64,000 nt of DNA from Solidesulfovibrio alcoholivorans DSM 5433 (GTDB taxonomy: Bacteria; Desulfobacterota; Desulfovibrionia; Desulfovibrionales; Desulfovibrionaceae). The translations under genes were made by a program, and so were the position numbers. The stretch spans positions 434,001 through 498,000 of the forward strand of contig NZ_JNJA01000003.1 in NCBI RefSeq assembly GCF_000702665.1, written 5' to 3'. Under the pieces are notes generated by a model, which did no database searches, was not told the origin of the DNA, and worked only from the letters and a program-made list of their open reading frames with translations. Shown here piece by piece: positions 53,738 through 63,450 of the stretch (its first letter is position 1; each line of letters starts with the position of its first letter).

Positions 53738-54064
53738 TCAGGCCGGCAGGAAATCGTAGGCCCCGGGCCCCTGGAGCAAGAGCAGCCGCGCGGGCGTCTC
53801 GCCGGCATTGGCCACTTCGTGCACGCGCCCGGGCGGCACGCGCGAGGCGTCCCCGGGCCCAAGGGGCAGGGTTTCCTCGGGATCGTGGAGCGTGACCACG
53901 GCCGTGCCGGCGAGGCAGAACGTGTGGTCGGTCACGTGCGTGTGGCGGTGGGGCGGGATGCGCTGGCCGGGCGAGAGCGTCATGATCGTTGCGCGCGCCT
54001 CGGGCGTGTCGAGGAGCAGTTCCTTGCCGGCGATGGCGTAGGGGGGCGGGGCTTCCATTCCCAT
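53738..54064 (-). CDS. Cupin-domain protein
   Basis: 108-aa single-domain cupin. PPHRHTHVTDHTF and PPGRVHEVANAGE contain the metal-binding His set. No enzymatic assignment is possible. CAGGAAA lies before ATG 54064, with a second ATG at 54058; a longer frame to 54127 would overlap the upstream gene. 19 bases downstream of the SGNH gene on the same strand. Confidence 0.78.
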   Translation of the reverse strand: MGMEAPPPYAIAGKELLLDTPEARATIMTLSPGQRIPPHRHTHVTDHTFCLAGTAVVTLHDPEETLPLGPGDASRVPPGRVHEVANAGETPARLLLLQGPGAYDFLPA

Positions 54065-54083
54065 GGCGGTTTCCTGCGGCGCG

Positions 54084-54620
54084 TCACATCTGGCTGACGA
54101 TGAGTTTTTTCCAGAGCGAATAGCCATTCTTGGTCAGGTGGATGCCGTCCTCGGTGAAATTGGGGCCGAGCTTGCCGTCGTCGGCGAGAAAGGAGGCGTA
54201 GAGGTCGAGGTAGCGGACGAAATGGTTCTGGCGGGCCACCAGTTCCCTGAGGCGGTCGTTGGTGGCGATGACGTCGGCGTTGTCGATGGTATCCGTGCGG
54301 GTAGGCAGGATGCTTTGCACGTAGATGAGCGTGTAGGGTGAAAGCTCCTGGATTTTCTTGATGATCTTGTCGTAGTTGTCGATGATGCGCTTTCGCGCGC
54401 TGATCTCGTTGATGCCGATCATGAGGAAGAGCTTGTGCGGCTTCTTGCGGGCGATGGGCTCGATGCGCTTTAAGATGTCCGCGCTGGTGCAGGATTCGAC
54501 GCCATTGATGAACACTTTGCGCGGCTGGTCGAACAGGTTGTAGATTTCCCAACCCTTGGTGATGCTGTCGCCGCAAAAGACGATCTGCATGGCCAGAAGC
54601 ACGGGCAGGGCGGCATTCAC
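54084..54620 (-). CDS. SGNH/GDSL hydrolase
   Basis: 178-aa hydrolase. Blocks QIVFCGDSITKGW (Ser), FLMIGINEISARKR (Asn) and EDGIHLTKNGYSLWKKL (Asp/His) fit an esterase of the GDSL-like lipase group. The start at 54620 gives a short hydrophobic N-terminus and a possible signal; 54590 is an alternative. It is a different branch from the DUF459-like trio at 16.7-19.8 kb. Confidence 0.83.
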   Translation of the reverse strand: MNAALPVLLAMQIVFCGDSITKGWEIYNLFDQPRKVFINGVESCTSADILKRIEPIARKKPHKLFLMIGINEISARKRIIDNYDKIIKKIQELSPYTLIYVQSILPTRTDTIDNADVIATNDRLRELVARQNHFVRYLDLYASFLADDGKLGPNFTEDGIHLTKNGYSLWKKLIVSQM

Positions 54621-54751
54621 GACCGGCGACCTCCGGGATGGATTCTTGAGGGAAAGCGCCGCACAGTCCGCCGCGCCGCGGGCTGTGCGAATACCTTACG
54701 TAATAATGCGCTCCGCTCCGGTCAAGCCGGAAGGCGCTTGACGGCGCAAGG

Positions 54752-54798
54752 AAAAACGGCCGCGGCGCGCAGGACTGCCTGCAACGCGACGCGGCCGT
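54752..54798 (-). terminator. Terminator of the mutS-lysA operon
   Basis: ACGGCCGCG (54756-54764) pairs with CGCGGCCGT (54790-54798). On the minus strand TTTTTCC follows. It lies 45 bases past the lysA stop. Confidence 0.75.
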
Positions 54799-54842
54799 GA
54801 GGGCGTCTCATGTTTTTTCGCCGTGCGGACGCGCAGGCGGCT

Positions 54843-56081
54843 TCAGCGTTCCAGGGCGACGAGATCCTCGTAGGTCTCGCGGCGGCGGGCCAGGGTGACC
54901 TTGTCGCCGTCCACGAGCACCTCGGCCGCGCGCGGCCGTGAGTTGTAGTTCGAGGACATGGTGAAGCCGTAGGCCCCGGCCGAGTACACGGCGAGGAGTT
55001 CTCCGGGGGCCATGGCCGGCAGGTCGCGGTCCCGGGCCAGGAAATCGCCGGATTCGCAGATGGGGCCGACCACGTCCACGTTGAGCGTTTCGCGCCCGGC
55101 CGGGCGGACTTCGCCGAGGGCATGGTAGGAATCGTAGAGCGAGGGCCGGATAAGGTCGTTCATGGCCGCGTCCACGATGACGAAATCCTTGCTCGGGGTC
55201 TTCTTGGTGTAGACGACCTCCGTGACCAGGATGCCGGCGTTGCCGACGATGACGCGGCCGGGCTCGAGGATGAGCGTGAGCGGCAGCTTGCCCAGGGCCT
55301 GGGTCAGCGCCTGGCCGAATTCGCGCGGATGGGGCGGCTCCTCCTCGTTGTACTGGATGCCGAGTCCGCCGCCGAGGTCGAGGTAATGCGTCTCGATGCC
55401 CATGGCGCAAAGCTTCTCGCGGAAAGCCAGTATCTTCTTGAGGGCCTCCAGGAACGGGTCGATGGAGGTGAGCTGGGAGCCGATGTGACAGTCGATGCCG
55501 ACGGGCGTCACACCCGGCAGTTCCTTGGCCCGGGCGTAGGCGGCAAGCGACGTTTCGATGTCCAGGCCGAACTTGTTTTTCTTGAGTCCCGTGGAAATGT
55601 AGGGATGGGTCTTGGGATCGACGTCGGGGTTGATGCGCAGGCTGACGCTCGCGTTTTTGCCCTGGCGCGCGGCGATGGCGCTGATGCGCTCCAGCTCGCC
55701 CATGGACTCGACGTTGAACATGAGGATGCCGGCGGAGAGCGCCTGCTCGATCTCGACGGCGCGTTTGCCCACGCCCGAATAGACGATCTTGGCCGGATCG
55801 ACGCCGGCGGCCAGCGCCCGGTAAAGCTCCCCGCCCGAGACGATGTCCACGCCCGCGCCCTGTGCGGCCAGGGTTTTGAGTACCGACAGGTTGGAATTGG
55901 CCTTGACGGAAAAGCAGGTGAGGTGGGGCAGGGCGGCGAAGGCCGAGTCGAAGGCCGTGAAGTGGCGGCGCAAGGTGGCGGCGCTGTAGATGTAAAGCGG
56001 GGTGCCGTAGGCGGCGACCAGGGTGGAAACGGGGACGTCCTCGGCGTAGAGTTCGCCGCCGCGGTACTCGAAATGATGCAT
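54843..56081 (-). CDS. lysA: Diaminopimelate decarboxylase
   Basis: 412-aa PLP enzyme for the last step of lysine synthesis. PLP Lys60 in [29 protein letters not shown], and the substrate motif [12 protein letters not shown] with the CESGD consensus. End [15 protein letters not shown] is standard. It starts three bases after the mutS stop and is the last gene of a minus-strand operon. Confidence 0.96.
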   Translation of the reverse strand: MHHFEYRGGELYAEDVPVSTLVAAYGTPLYIYSAATLRRHFTAFDSAFAALPHLTCFSVKANSNLSVLKTLAAQGAGVDIVSGGELYRALAAGVDPAKIVYSGVGKRAVEIEQALSAGILMFNVESMGELERISAIAARQGKNASVSLRINPDVDPKTHPYISTGLKKNKFGLDIETSLAAYARAKELPGVTPVGIDCHIGSQLTSIDPFLEALKKILAFREKLCAMGIETHYLDLGGGLGIQYNEEEPPHPREFGQALTQALGKLPLTLILEPGRVIVGNAGILVTEVVYTKKTPSKDFVIVDAAMNDLIRPSLYDSYHALGEVRPAGRETLNVDVVGPICESGDFLARDRDLPAMAPGELLAVYSAGAYGFTMSSNYNSRPRAAEVLVDGDKVTLARRRETYEDLVALER

Positions 56082-56084
56082 GCG

Positions 56085-58724
56085 TCAGTCTCCTTGGGAT
56101 GCGGGGCCGCCGAAGCGATTTTTCCAGTCGCACAGTTTCGTCAGGGCCTCGAGCGGCGTCATTCGATCTAGTTCGAGGCGGGAGAGTTCGTCAAGAAGCA
56201 GGCTTTCCGCGTGCGGCGGCGCGGTTTCCGCCGGTGCTGCAAGGCCGCCGAGGAGGCCGGGCAGGGCGGGCTGGCCCAGTTCGCGTCCGCTGCTTGCCGC
56301 CTTGCCCGGTTCGCGGCTGCGCTCGAGTTCGGTCAGTATCTCCCGGGCGCGTTTCACCACGTTTCGCGGCACGCCGGCGAGCTTGGCCACTTCCACGCCG
56401 TAGCTGCGGTCGGCGGGGCCGGGCAGCAGGCGGCGCAGGAACACGATGTCGCCCTTCCATTCCTTGACCGCGATGTTGGCGTTGCGAAGGCCCGGCAGCC
56501 GGCCTTCCAGGGCCGTCAGCTCGTGGTAGTGCGTGGCGAAAAGCGTGCGCACGCCAAGGCCGTCGTCGCGGCCGCACAGGTCCTCGACCACGGCCCAGGC
56601 CAGGGCCAGTCCGTCGAACGTGGCCGTGCCCCGGCCGATCTCGTCGAGGATGATGAGGCTGCGCCGGCCGGCCTGGCGCAGGATGCGCGCGGTCTCCATC
56701 ATCTCGACCATGAACGTGGACTGCCCCTGGGCCAGGTTGTCCGAAGCGCCGACGCGGCAGAACACGCGGTCGACGAGGCCGATTTCCGCCCGCGCCGCCG
56801 GTACGAAGGAGCCGATCTGCGCCAGGATGGCAATGAGCGCCGTCTGGCGCAGCACGGTCGATTTGCCGGCCATGTTGGGGCCGGTGATGAGCAGCAGCTT
56901 GGCGGCGTCGCCAAGCGTCACGTCGTTTGGCACGTAGTTGCCCACGCCCTGCACGGCCTCGACCACGGGATGGCGGCCGGCCTTGATGGCGATGGAGATG
57001 TCCTGGCGCAGCACGGGCCGGGTCCAGTCGCCCGCGGCCGCGGCCGTGGCCAGCCCTTGCCAGACGTCCAGGCGCGCCACGCGGGCGGCGGTCTCCATGA
57101 TGCGGTCGCGCACGGCGGCGATGCGGCCGCGCAGTTCGGTGAAGAGGTTGTATTCGAGGCTCTTGCGCTTATCCCCGGCGGCGGTGAGTTTTTCTTCCAG
57201 CTCCTTGAGCGCCGGAGTCACGTAGCGCTCGCAGTTGGCCAGCGTCTGGCGGCGCTCGAAATGCTCGGGCGGGTAGCCGCCGGCCCTGGAGAGCTCGAAA
57301 TAGTAGCCGAACACCCGGTTGTAGCCGAGTTTGAGCTTGGGCAGGCTGCACGCCTCGCGTTCGCTGGCGAAAAGTTCCTGGATGCGGGCCTCGCCGTGCT
57401 CGGTGAGCTCCATGAGCTCGTCGAGTTCGGGATGGTAGCCCGGCCGGAACAGCCCGCCTTCGGTGACGAGGACCGGTGGCGCATCCACCAGCGCCCGGTC
57501 AAGCAGCTCGCGGATGTCGTCCAGGTCGTCCCAGCCGGAAAAAAGCTCCCGCGCGGCCCCGGGCGCGGCCTCGCCCGCGTCGGCCCGTTCGCGCAGGGCC
57601 GGCAGGACGCGCAGCGACTGGCGCAGGGCGGTGAAGTCGCGCGGTGCGGCGCGGTTTAAAAAAATGCGCGTGGTCAGCCGCTCCAGGTCGTGGACGTCGG
57701 CCAGCGCCGCGCCGAGGGCCTCGCGGCGGTCCACGTCCTCCACGAGCCAGGCCACGGCCTCCTGGGTCGCGTTTATGGGCGCGAGGTCGAGCCAGGGTTG
57801 GCGCAGCGTGGATTCGAGCAACCGGCCGCCCATGGCCGTGACCGTGCGGTCGAGCACGTGCCAGAGCGTGCCTTTGCCCTTGCGTCCGTCCAGGCGGCGG
57901 AAAAGTTCCAGGTTGCGCTCGGTCACCTCGTCGAGGAGCATGTGCCGGCCGAGGTTGACGGGCCTAAACGGGCGCAGGTGCCCGAGGTCGCGCATCTGCG
58001 TGGCGGTCAGGTAGGTCAAAAGCGCGCCCATGGCCCGCACGAGCTGCGGCTTGTCGCCCACGTCCAGGGCGTCGAGATCGGCCACGGACTGGGCCTTGAG
58101 CACCTTGTCCCGGCCGCCGGCGAAATCGAAGTGGGGCTTTACGGGAAAGCGGCTGATGTGCACGCCCTCGTGCGGGATGTCCCGGGGCGGCTCCAGGCCG
58201 TCCGGCAGCAACAGCTCGCGCGGGCCGATCTTGACCATCCACTGCCAGAGGCGGGCGGCATCGCGGGAAAAGAGCCCGGACCATTCGCCGGTGGAGAAAT
58301 CGACCCAGGCCAGGCCGCCAGCGCGTTCGTCGGCGTCGTAGTAGAGCGCGGCCAGGAAGTTGTGCTCCTTGGCGCGCAGGTTGCCTTCCTCGACGGCCGT
58401 ACCCGGGGTGAGCACGCGGGTGACGGCCCGCTTGACGAGGCCCTTGGCCTGCTTGGGGTCTTCGATCTGGTCGCACACCGCGACCTTGAAGCCCTTGTCC
58501 AGCAGTTCGGCCAGATACCCCTCGATGGCGTGGTGGGGCACGCCGCACATGGGGATGGGCGCCTCGGCGTCGGGATTGCGCGAGGTGAGCGTCAGTTGGA
58601 GTTCCCGGGCCGCCGTGACGGCGTCCTCGAAGAACATTTCATAGAAGTCCCCCATGCGGTAGAACAGCAACGCGCCGGGATGCTCTCCCTTGAAGCGCAG
58701 ATACTGCTCCAGCATGGGGGTCAT
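56085..58724 (-). CDS. mutS: DNA mismatch repair protein MutS
   Basis: 879-aa mismatch sensor. GDFYEMFFEDA carries the mismatch-probing Phe-x-Glu, and the ATPase has GPNMAGKST and IILDEIGRGTATFDG. Full length for the family. The ATG at 58724 has GGGGGA ahead of it; a GTG at 58739 is possible. No mutL is seen in the window. Confidence 0.97.
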   Translation of the reverse strand: MTPMLEQYLRFKGEHPGALLFYRMGDFYEMFFEDAVTAARELQLTLTSRNPDAEAPIPMCGVPHHAIEGYLAELLDKGFKVAVCDQIEDPKQAKGLVKRAVTRVLTPGTAVEEGNLRAKEHNFLAALYYDADERAGGLAWVDFSTGEWSGLFSRDAARLWQWMVKIGPRELLLPDGLEPPRDIPHEGVHISRFPVKPHFDFAGGRDKVLKAQSVADLDALDVGDKPQLVRAMGALLTYLTATQMRDLGHLRPFRPVNLGRHMLLDEVTERNLELFRRLDGRKGKGTLWHVLDRTVTAMGGRLLESTLRQPWLDLAPINATQEAVAWLVEDVDRREALGAALADVHDLERLTTRIFLNRAAPRDFTALRQSLRVLPALRERADAGEAAPGAARELFSGWDDLDDIRELLDRALVDAPPVLVTEGGLFRPGYHPELDELMELTEHGEARIQELFASEREACSLPKLKLGYNRVFGYYFELSRAGGYPPEHFERRQTLANCERYVTPALKELEEKLTAAGDKRKSLEYNLFTELRGRIAAVRDRIMETAARVARLDVWQGLATAAAAGDWTRPVLRQDISIAIKAGRHPVVEAVQGVGNYVPNDVTLGDAAKLLLITGPNMAGKSTVLRQTALIAILAQIGSFVPAARAEIGLVDRVFCRVGASDNLAQGQSTFMVEMMETARILRQAGRRSLIILDEIGRGTATFDGLALAWAVVEDLCGRDDGLGVRTLFATHYHELTALEGRLPGLRNANIAVKEWKGDIVFLRRLLPGPADRSYGVEVAKLAGVPRNVVKRAREILTELERSREPGKAASSGRELGQPALPGLLGGLAAPAETAPPHAESLLLDELSRLELDRMTPLEALTKLCDWKNRFGGPASQGD

Positions 58725-58760
58725 CTTGATTTCCCCCACGGCGGAAAAGCGCGGCGACGG

Positions 58761-59159
58761 CTAGGCGTCGGCCTTTTTGTCCGTGGCCGGGGCGGCGGCG
58801 GGAGCCGGGGTCGCCGGGGCCGCGGCGGCGTAGCTCGGGGCCACGAGGGGCGAGGCGACCGTGGACTTCTTCTGGGCGGCGAGCTGCTTTTCCATGGCGT
58901 TGACCTTGTTTTGCAGGCTGCGCACGCTGGTGGCCAGGCGGACCTTCTCGGCCAGGAAGTACAGGGTGCAGAAAAGCCCGCCCGCCACGAAGGCGATCAG
59001 GAGCACCACGTAGAAGGGCACGGCCGGGCTTTGCACCATGTAGCCGAACGCGCCGAGCTTGAGCAGCAGGGGCGTTTCCAGAATGGCGGTATTCTGCACG
59101 AAAAAGAGCATGCAGACGAAAAAGAACACGAGCAGGAAAAGCACCTTGATCACGCGCAT
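58761..59159 (-). CDS. LapA-domain membrane protein
   Basis: 132-aa protein with two hydrophobic spans (VLFLLVFFFVCMLFF and FYVVLLIAFVAGGLFCTLYF), a short coiled coil and a Pro/Ala-rich tail. The architecture is that of LapA/DUF1049, associated in other bacteria with lipopolysaccharide assembly regulation. AAGGAGG precedes the ATG at 59159. Confidence 0.8.
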   Translation of the reverse strand: MRVIKVLFLLVFFFVCMLFFVQNTAILETPLLLKLGAFGYMVQSPAVPFYVVLLIAFVAGGLFCTLYFLAEKVRLATSVRSLQNKVNAMEKQLAAQKKSTVASPLVAPSYAAAAPATPAPAAAPATDKKADA

Positions 59160-59172
59160 GGAGGCCTCCTTG

Positions 59173-59676
59173 TCACGACGTAACGGTTGCGTGGTAACCC
59201 TTGAAGAACGGTAACAGCCGGTCATACGTGGAGAGCAGAAGCTGCGGCACGACCCGCGTTTCTCCGAATACGGCCATGAACGAGGAGTCGCCGTTCCAGC
59301 GCGGCACCATCTGGAAGTGCAGATGGGCGGCGATGCCGGCTCCGGCCGCCTCGCCGAGATTGAGCCCGATGTTGATGCCCTGGGGCCGCATGGCTTCCTG
59401 CATCGCCTTGGTGCAATAGGTGAGGCCGCGGGTCATTTCCAGCGCCTCCCCGGGCGTGAGCTCGGTGAGGCAGCTGGCGTGGCGAAAGGGCGTCACCATC
59501 AGGTGCCCGGAATTGTAGGGAAACTTGTTCATGATGACGAACGTGTACCGGCCCCGGGCCAGGACCAGCCGCGCCCTGTCGTCATGGGTGTCCTCGGGCA
59601 GGCAGAACACGCAGGCGTCGGGCTTGGGCCCGAGGATGTAATCCATGCGCCAGGGCGCCCACAACACTTCAACCAT
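59173..59676 (-). CDS. HIT-family Ap4A phosphorylase-like protein
   Basis: 167-aa HIT protein. The core is HLHFQMVPRWNGD, H-x-H-x-Q rather than the usual H-x-H-x-H, as in GalT-type and Rv2613c-like Ap4A phosphorylases. CVFCLPED supplies a CxxC pair, and FPYNSGHLMVTPFRH is standard. It likely cleaves diadenosine tetraphosphate or related dinucleotides. 13 bases before the LapA-like gene. Confidence 0.88.
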   Translation of the reverse strand: MVEVLWAPWRMDYILGPKPDACVFCLPEDTHDDRARLVLARGRYTFVIMNKFPYNSGHLMVTPFRHASCLTELTPGEALEMTRGLTYCTKAMQEAMRPQGINIGLNLGEAAGAGIAAHLHFQMVPRWNGDSSFMAVFGETRVVPQLLLSTYDRLLPFFKGYHATVTS

Positions 59677-59696
59677 GCGGATAAAACTCCCAACCG

Positions 59697-60167
59697 TTAC
59701 GCGCCGTCGAGCAGGGCGGCGACGGTCTGCGCCGCCTCTTCCGGGCTTGCGGCCGCTTCGACCCCGGGCAGGGTCCCGTAGTGGCCAAGGGCAACCACGG
59801 GCCGGCCGAGCTTGAGCGCCAGGCCGATTTCCGACAGGGTGCCGGCCCCGCCGGCCACGGCGACGGCCGCGTCGCCGTTTACTACCACCAAAACATTGCG
59901 CGCGATACCCATGCCGGTGGCGATGGCCACTTCGACGTGGGGATTGGCCGCCTCCCGGTCGTTTCCGGGCAGGATGCCGATGGTCCGGCCGCCGGCTTCC
60001 CGCGCGCCGAGGCACACGGCCTCCATGACGCCGCCTCCGCCGCCGCAGACGACCTCGAAGCCACGCGCGGCGAGCAGCGCACCCAGCCGTCGGGCCTGCG
60101 CGGCCGTGGCCGCGTCGCAGGAGCCCGCGCCGATGACCGAAATCCGCCTGGGTCGCGTCGCTGTCAT
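59697..60167 (-). CDS. TIGR00725-family SLOG protein
   Basis: 156-aa Rossmann-like protein (SLOG/TIGR00725). RISVIGAGSC, VVCGGGGGVMEAVCLGA, ILPGND and AVAGGAGTLSEIGLAL match the nucleotide-binding loops shared with LOG cytokinin-type enzymes. The actual ligand is unknown. First gene of the HIT-LapA-mutS-lysA run. Confidence 0.88.
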   Translation of the reverse strand: MTATRPRRISVIGAGSCDAATAAQARRLGALLAARGFEVVCGGGGGVMEAVCLGAREAGGRTIGILPGNDREAANPHVEVAIATGMGIARNVLVVVNGDAAVAVAGGAGTLSEIGLALKLGRPVVALGHYGTLPGVEAAASPEEAAQTVAALLDGA

Positions 60168-60283
60168 GTCCGCCTGTTCCTACACGCGTCTTTCTCCAAG
60201 AGCAAGGGAGCCTTAGCCCGAAGGCGAAAGGTTGTCATGCTTGGGCTTGAGTCCGCGTCGCCGCCGGGCTATCGTGGGGGGCC

Positions 60284-62161
60284 ATGTTCGTCTTCGAAAC
60301 ACAAAATTATCCAACTTCCCCGGGCGTTTATCTCATGAAAGGCCCGCGCGGGAAAATTCTCTACGTCGGCAAGGCGAAGAACCTGCGCGCCCGCCTCGGT
60401 TCCTATTTTCGCGGCGACGCCGGCCATACGGTCAAGACCGCCGCCCTGGTCGCCCGGGTGGAGGCCGTGGAGGTGCTGCTCACCGCCTCGGAAAAGGAGG
60501 CGCTGCTCCTCGAGTCGAGCCTGATCAAGAAGTACCGGCCGCGCTACAACGTGGTGCTCAAGGACGACAAGAACTATATTCTTTTCAAGCTCGACAAGCG
60601 CTCGCCCTTTCCCAGGCTCGCCTTCACCCGGCGTGTGGTGCGCGACGGCGCGGCCTATTTCGGCCCCTTCACCTCGGCCGCCGCCGCCAGGGCCACCTGG
60701 AAGGAACTCGGCCGCGTCTTTCCCCTGCGCAAGTGCGGCGACCGGGCCATGGCCAACCGCGTGCGGCCGTGCCTGTACCATTTCATCGGCCAGTGTCTGG
60801 CCCCGTGCGTCAAGGCCGTGGACGCCGAGGCATACATGGCGCTCGTGCGCCGGGTGGAGGCGTTCCTGACGGGCCGTTCGGCCGAGGTCATCAAGAACGT
60901 GGAAAAGGAGATGGCCGAGGCGGCCGAGGCGCTCGCCTTCGAGAAGGCGGCCGGGCTGCGCGATCTGCTCAAGGCCATGCGCCGCACCGTCGAGGGCCAG
61001 GCGACCGTGCTCACGCGCCTGGTCGACATGGACGTGGCCGGGTTCGCCGCCACGGCGCAGGGTGTGGGGCTTTGCATCCTGTTCGTGCGCCAGGGGCGGT
61101 TGCTTGACCGCAAGACCTTCTTTTTCCCGGGTCTGGAGGCCGGCGAGGCCGTCTGGGCGGCAGGCAGCGCGCTGACGCAGTTCTACCGGCCCGAGAGCTT
61201 CATCCCGCCCCGCGTGGTGGTGCCCGAAGCCCTGGCTCCGGAGGCCGGCGGCGATGCGGCCGGCGCGGACGAAAGTCCCGACGACGGCGGCGGCGAAGGG
61301 CAGGGCGACGCCCAGGCCCTGGCCGAGATCCTGGAGGAGCGCCGGGGCGCGGCCGTGCGCTTTGGCGCGCCGCGCGGCCGCGAGGAACGCAAGCTCCTCG
61401 CCCTGGCCGAGGTCAACGCCCGCCGGGCCGCCGAGGAGGCGGCCAAGGCTGCCGAGCGCGACGTGCTGCCTTCGCTTGCGGCCAAGTTCGGCCTGCCGCT
61501 GCTTTCGCGCATCGAGGCCGTGGACGTCTCCCACCTGGGTGGGCGCGGCGTGCGCGTGGGCCTTGTCGTCTTCGAGGACGGCGCGCCGAAAAAGCGCGAT
61601 TACCGCGCCTACGCCTTCCCCGAGCTCGAAGGCACATCCGACGACTATCTGGCGCTGGCGTCCTTTGCGGCCAAACGCGCAGCCACCGGCCCTCCCTGGC
61701 CGGAGCTGCTCCTTATCGATGGTGGCAAGGGGCAGCTCGAAGCCGTCGCCCGGGCCCTCGACGCGGCCGGCGCGGGCGGGGCTTTCGCCCTGGCCGCCAT
61801 TGCCAAGGGCGACACGCGCGCCCAGAACGAGATGCACGACGTGGTGCATGTGCCGGGCCGCAAGAACCCCCTGGCGCTGCGCCCGGGGTCGCCGGAGCTC
61901 CTTTTCCTGCAACGCGTGCGCGACGCGGTGCACGAATTTTCCATCGGCCGCCAGCGCCGGGCCCGCAACAAGGCCGGGCTGGCCAGCGACGTGCTGGCCA
62001 GCCCGGGCGTGGGGCCAAAGACGGCGAAGCTGTTGTGGGAAGCCTTCGGCTCGGTGGCCGCAATGAAAGCGGCCGGAGCCGCGGAGATCGCTGCCCGGAC
62101 GGGACTGGGACCGAAACGTGCCGTAAGCATTGCAACGGTGTTATCGCAGTTGCCGGATTGA
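60284..62161 (+). CDS. uvrC: Excinuclease ABC subunit C
   Basis: 625-aa nuclease of nucleotide-excision repair. N-terminal GIY-YIG-type domain (GVYLMKGPRGKILYVGKA), a UvrB-binding UVR motif near EKEMAEAAEALAFEKAAGLRD, an RNase H-like second nuclease domain (DVSHLGG, IDGGKGQLEAV) and C-terminal helix-hairpin-helix motifs (SPGVGPKTAKLLWEAFGS). An acidic Gly/Asp-rich insertion lies at about 318-345 (DESPDDGGGEGQGDA). The gap to the SLOG gene is divergent. Confidence 0.97.
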   Translation: MFVFETQNYPTSPGVYLMKGPRGKILYVGKAKNLRARLGSYFRGDAGHTVKTAALVARVEAVEVLLTASEKEALLLESSLIKKYRPRYNVVLKDDKNYILFKLDKRSPFPRLAFTRRVVRDGAAYFGPFTSAAAARATWKELGRVFPLRKCGDRAMANRVRPCLYHFIGQCLAPCVKAVDAEAYMALVRRVEAFLTGRSAEVIKNVEKEMAEAAEALAFEKAAGLRDLLKAMRRTVEGQATVLTRLVDMDVAGFAATAQGVGLCILFVRQGRLLDRKTFFFPGLEAGEAVWAAGSALTQFYRPESFIPPRVVVPEALAPEAGGDAAGADESPDDGGGEGQGDAQALAEILEERRGAAVRFGAPRGREERKLLALAEVNARRAAEEAAKAAERDVLPSLAAKFGLPLLSRIEAVDVSHLGGRGVRVGLVVFEDGAPKKRDYRAYAFPELEGTSDDYLALASFAAKRAATGPPWPELLLIDGGKGQLEAVARALDAAGAGGAFALAAIAKGDTRAQNEMHDVVHVPGRKNPLALRPGSPELLFLQRVRDAVHEFSIGRQRRARNKAGLASDVLASPGVGPKTAKLLWEAFGSVAAMKAAGAAEIAARTGLGPKRAVSIATVLSQLPD

Positions 62162-62213
62162 TCTTGCGGACGTTCTGGGGCAATCTTATCCATCCCATTC
62201 CCGCGGAGTCCAA

Positions 62214-62915
62214 ATGCCCCCGTTGCAGCAGTTTCTGGATCTGGCCGCCGCCATCGCGCCGGAACACCGTTACCGGACCGTGTACGACACGGATCTTCAC
62301 GTGCTCATGCCCGGCAAGGAGCCCATCGACGCCGACACCCTCGAGGCCTTTTCCCGCATCGCGTTCACCGGGCGCACCGTTGTCGATCTCGGCTGCAATT
62401 TCGGCTTTTTCGCCTTCCAGGCCAGCCGGCGCGGCGCGGCGCACGTGCTCGGCGTGGACTGCGAACCCCGGGTGCTCGAGGGCTGCGAACTGCTCAAGCG
62501 CCATTTCGGCCTGCCGCACGTCTCCTTCGAACGCCACGATCTCGATGACGCCGCATCCCCTCTGCTGGCGCGGCGCTTCGATATCGCCATGCTCGTGGAA
62601 TTTATCGGCAAGACGTTCGTCGCCGAAAATCGCGTCGCCTCGGCGTTGGCGTTTCTGGAACGCCTCTCGAACCGTGAGTTGATTCTTTCGGTGCAGAAGA
62701 TCTACTGGATCAGGAAGGAGCTCGGCACGACGCCGCGGCGGATGCGGGAGAGGTACGCGCCGCGGTACGTGGACGGCGGCGATTTTCTGCTGCTTGACTA
62801 CGTGCGCGATTTCTTCGCCCCGCGCTGGCGCATGGAGGCGCTTTCGCCCATGGCCGAAGGCTACGAGAAGCCGCGCAAATTCCTGCGCTTCACGCCGGAG
62901 CACAGCCATGCCTGA
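62214..62915 (+). CDS. SAM-dependent methyltransferase-like protein
   Basis: 233-aa protein with a class I SAM motif (VVDLGCNFGFFAFQASRRGA; LGVDCEP). The second half (ELILSVQKIYWIRKEL) is unique to this protein among those seen here. The substrate is unknown. GGAG precedes the ATG at 62214. Overlaps the YwbE gene by eight bases. Confidence 0.78.
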   Translation: MPPLQQFLDLAAAIAPEHRYRTVYDTDLHVLMPGKEPIDADTLEAFSRIAFTGRTVVDLGCNFGFFAFQASRRGAAHVLGVDCEPRVLEGCELLKRHFGLPHVSFERHDLDDAASPLLARRFDIAMLVEFIGKTFVAENRVASALAFLERLSNRELILSVQKIYWIRKELGTTPRRMRERYAPRYVDGGDFLLLDYVRDFFAPRWRMEALSPMAEGYEKPRKFLRFTPEHSHA

Positions 62916-63111
62916 CGGTACGGTGCGCGCCGACATCCGCCCTGGGCTGCGTGTGGCCATCGTGCTCAAAAAGGACCAGCGCACGGGCGCGCTCACCCAT
63001 GGCGTGGTCAAGGACATCCTGACCAAGGCGCCGCGCCATTCGCGCGGCATCAAGGTGCGCCTGGCCGACGGGCAGATCGGCCGGGTCAGGGAAATCGAGG
63101 GCGGGGCGTGA
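62908..63111 (+). CDS. YwbE family protein
   Basis: 67-aa protein of the YwbE (DUF2196) family: RPGLRVAIVLKKDQRTGALTHGVVKDILT, then HSRGIKVRLADGQIGRV. Function unknown; family members are about 65 aa. Coupled to the methyltransferase by overlap. Confidence 0.88.
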   Translation: MPDGTVRADIRPGLRVAIVLKKDQRTGALTHGVVKDILTKAPRHSRGIKVRLADGQIGRVREIEGGA

Positions 63112-63366
63112 TCACTCGGCCTTCCACAGGGTCTGCACGGGCGTGAAGTAGGCGTCGAGGGCGGGGCTCACTTCCACGGCCACTTCCTCGTCCCCGCGCC
63201 GCACCCGGATGTTGTCTTCCGGGACAAGGCCCGCCTCGACGGCGATGCCGCGCCAGCGTTCCACATCCTCGGCCACGAGTTCCTCGAATGCCGGCTCGGG
63301 CCGGCAGGGCCGGCAAAAACTCGAGACTTCCACCCACGTCGCGTCAGCTTCCTCGGGTTGGCCCAT
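63112..63366 (-). CDS. Hypothetical protein, 84 aa
   Basis: 84-aa acidic protein with CRPC near residue 18-21 (WVEVSSFCRPCRPEP), no known domain. ATG at 63366 follows GGGAGG. Its stop directly abuts the YwbE stop in the convergent direction. Confidence 0.6.
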   Translation of the reverse strand: MGQPEEADATWVEVSSFCRPCRPEPAFEELVAEDVERWRGIAVEAGLVPEDNIRVRRGDEEVAVEVSPALDAYFTPVQTLWKAE

Positions 63367-63450
63367 GCCTCCCGTCCTCCCTTCCGCACGCCACGCGCCC
63401 AGGAGCGCATGGCCGACGGTCTTTTTCGTTGCAGTCGTGCCCGTGCCGCG

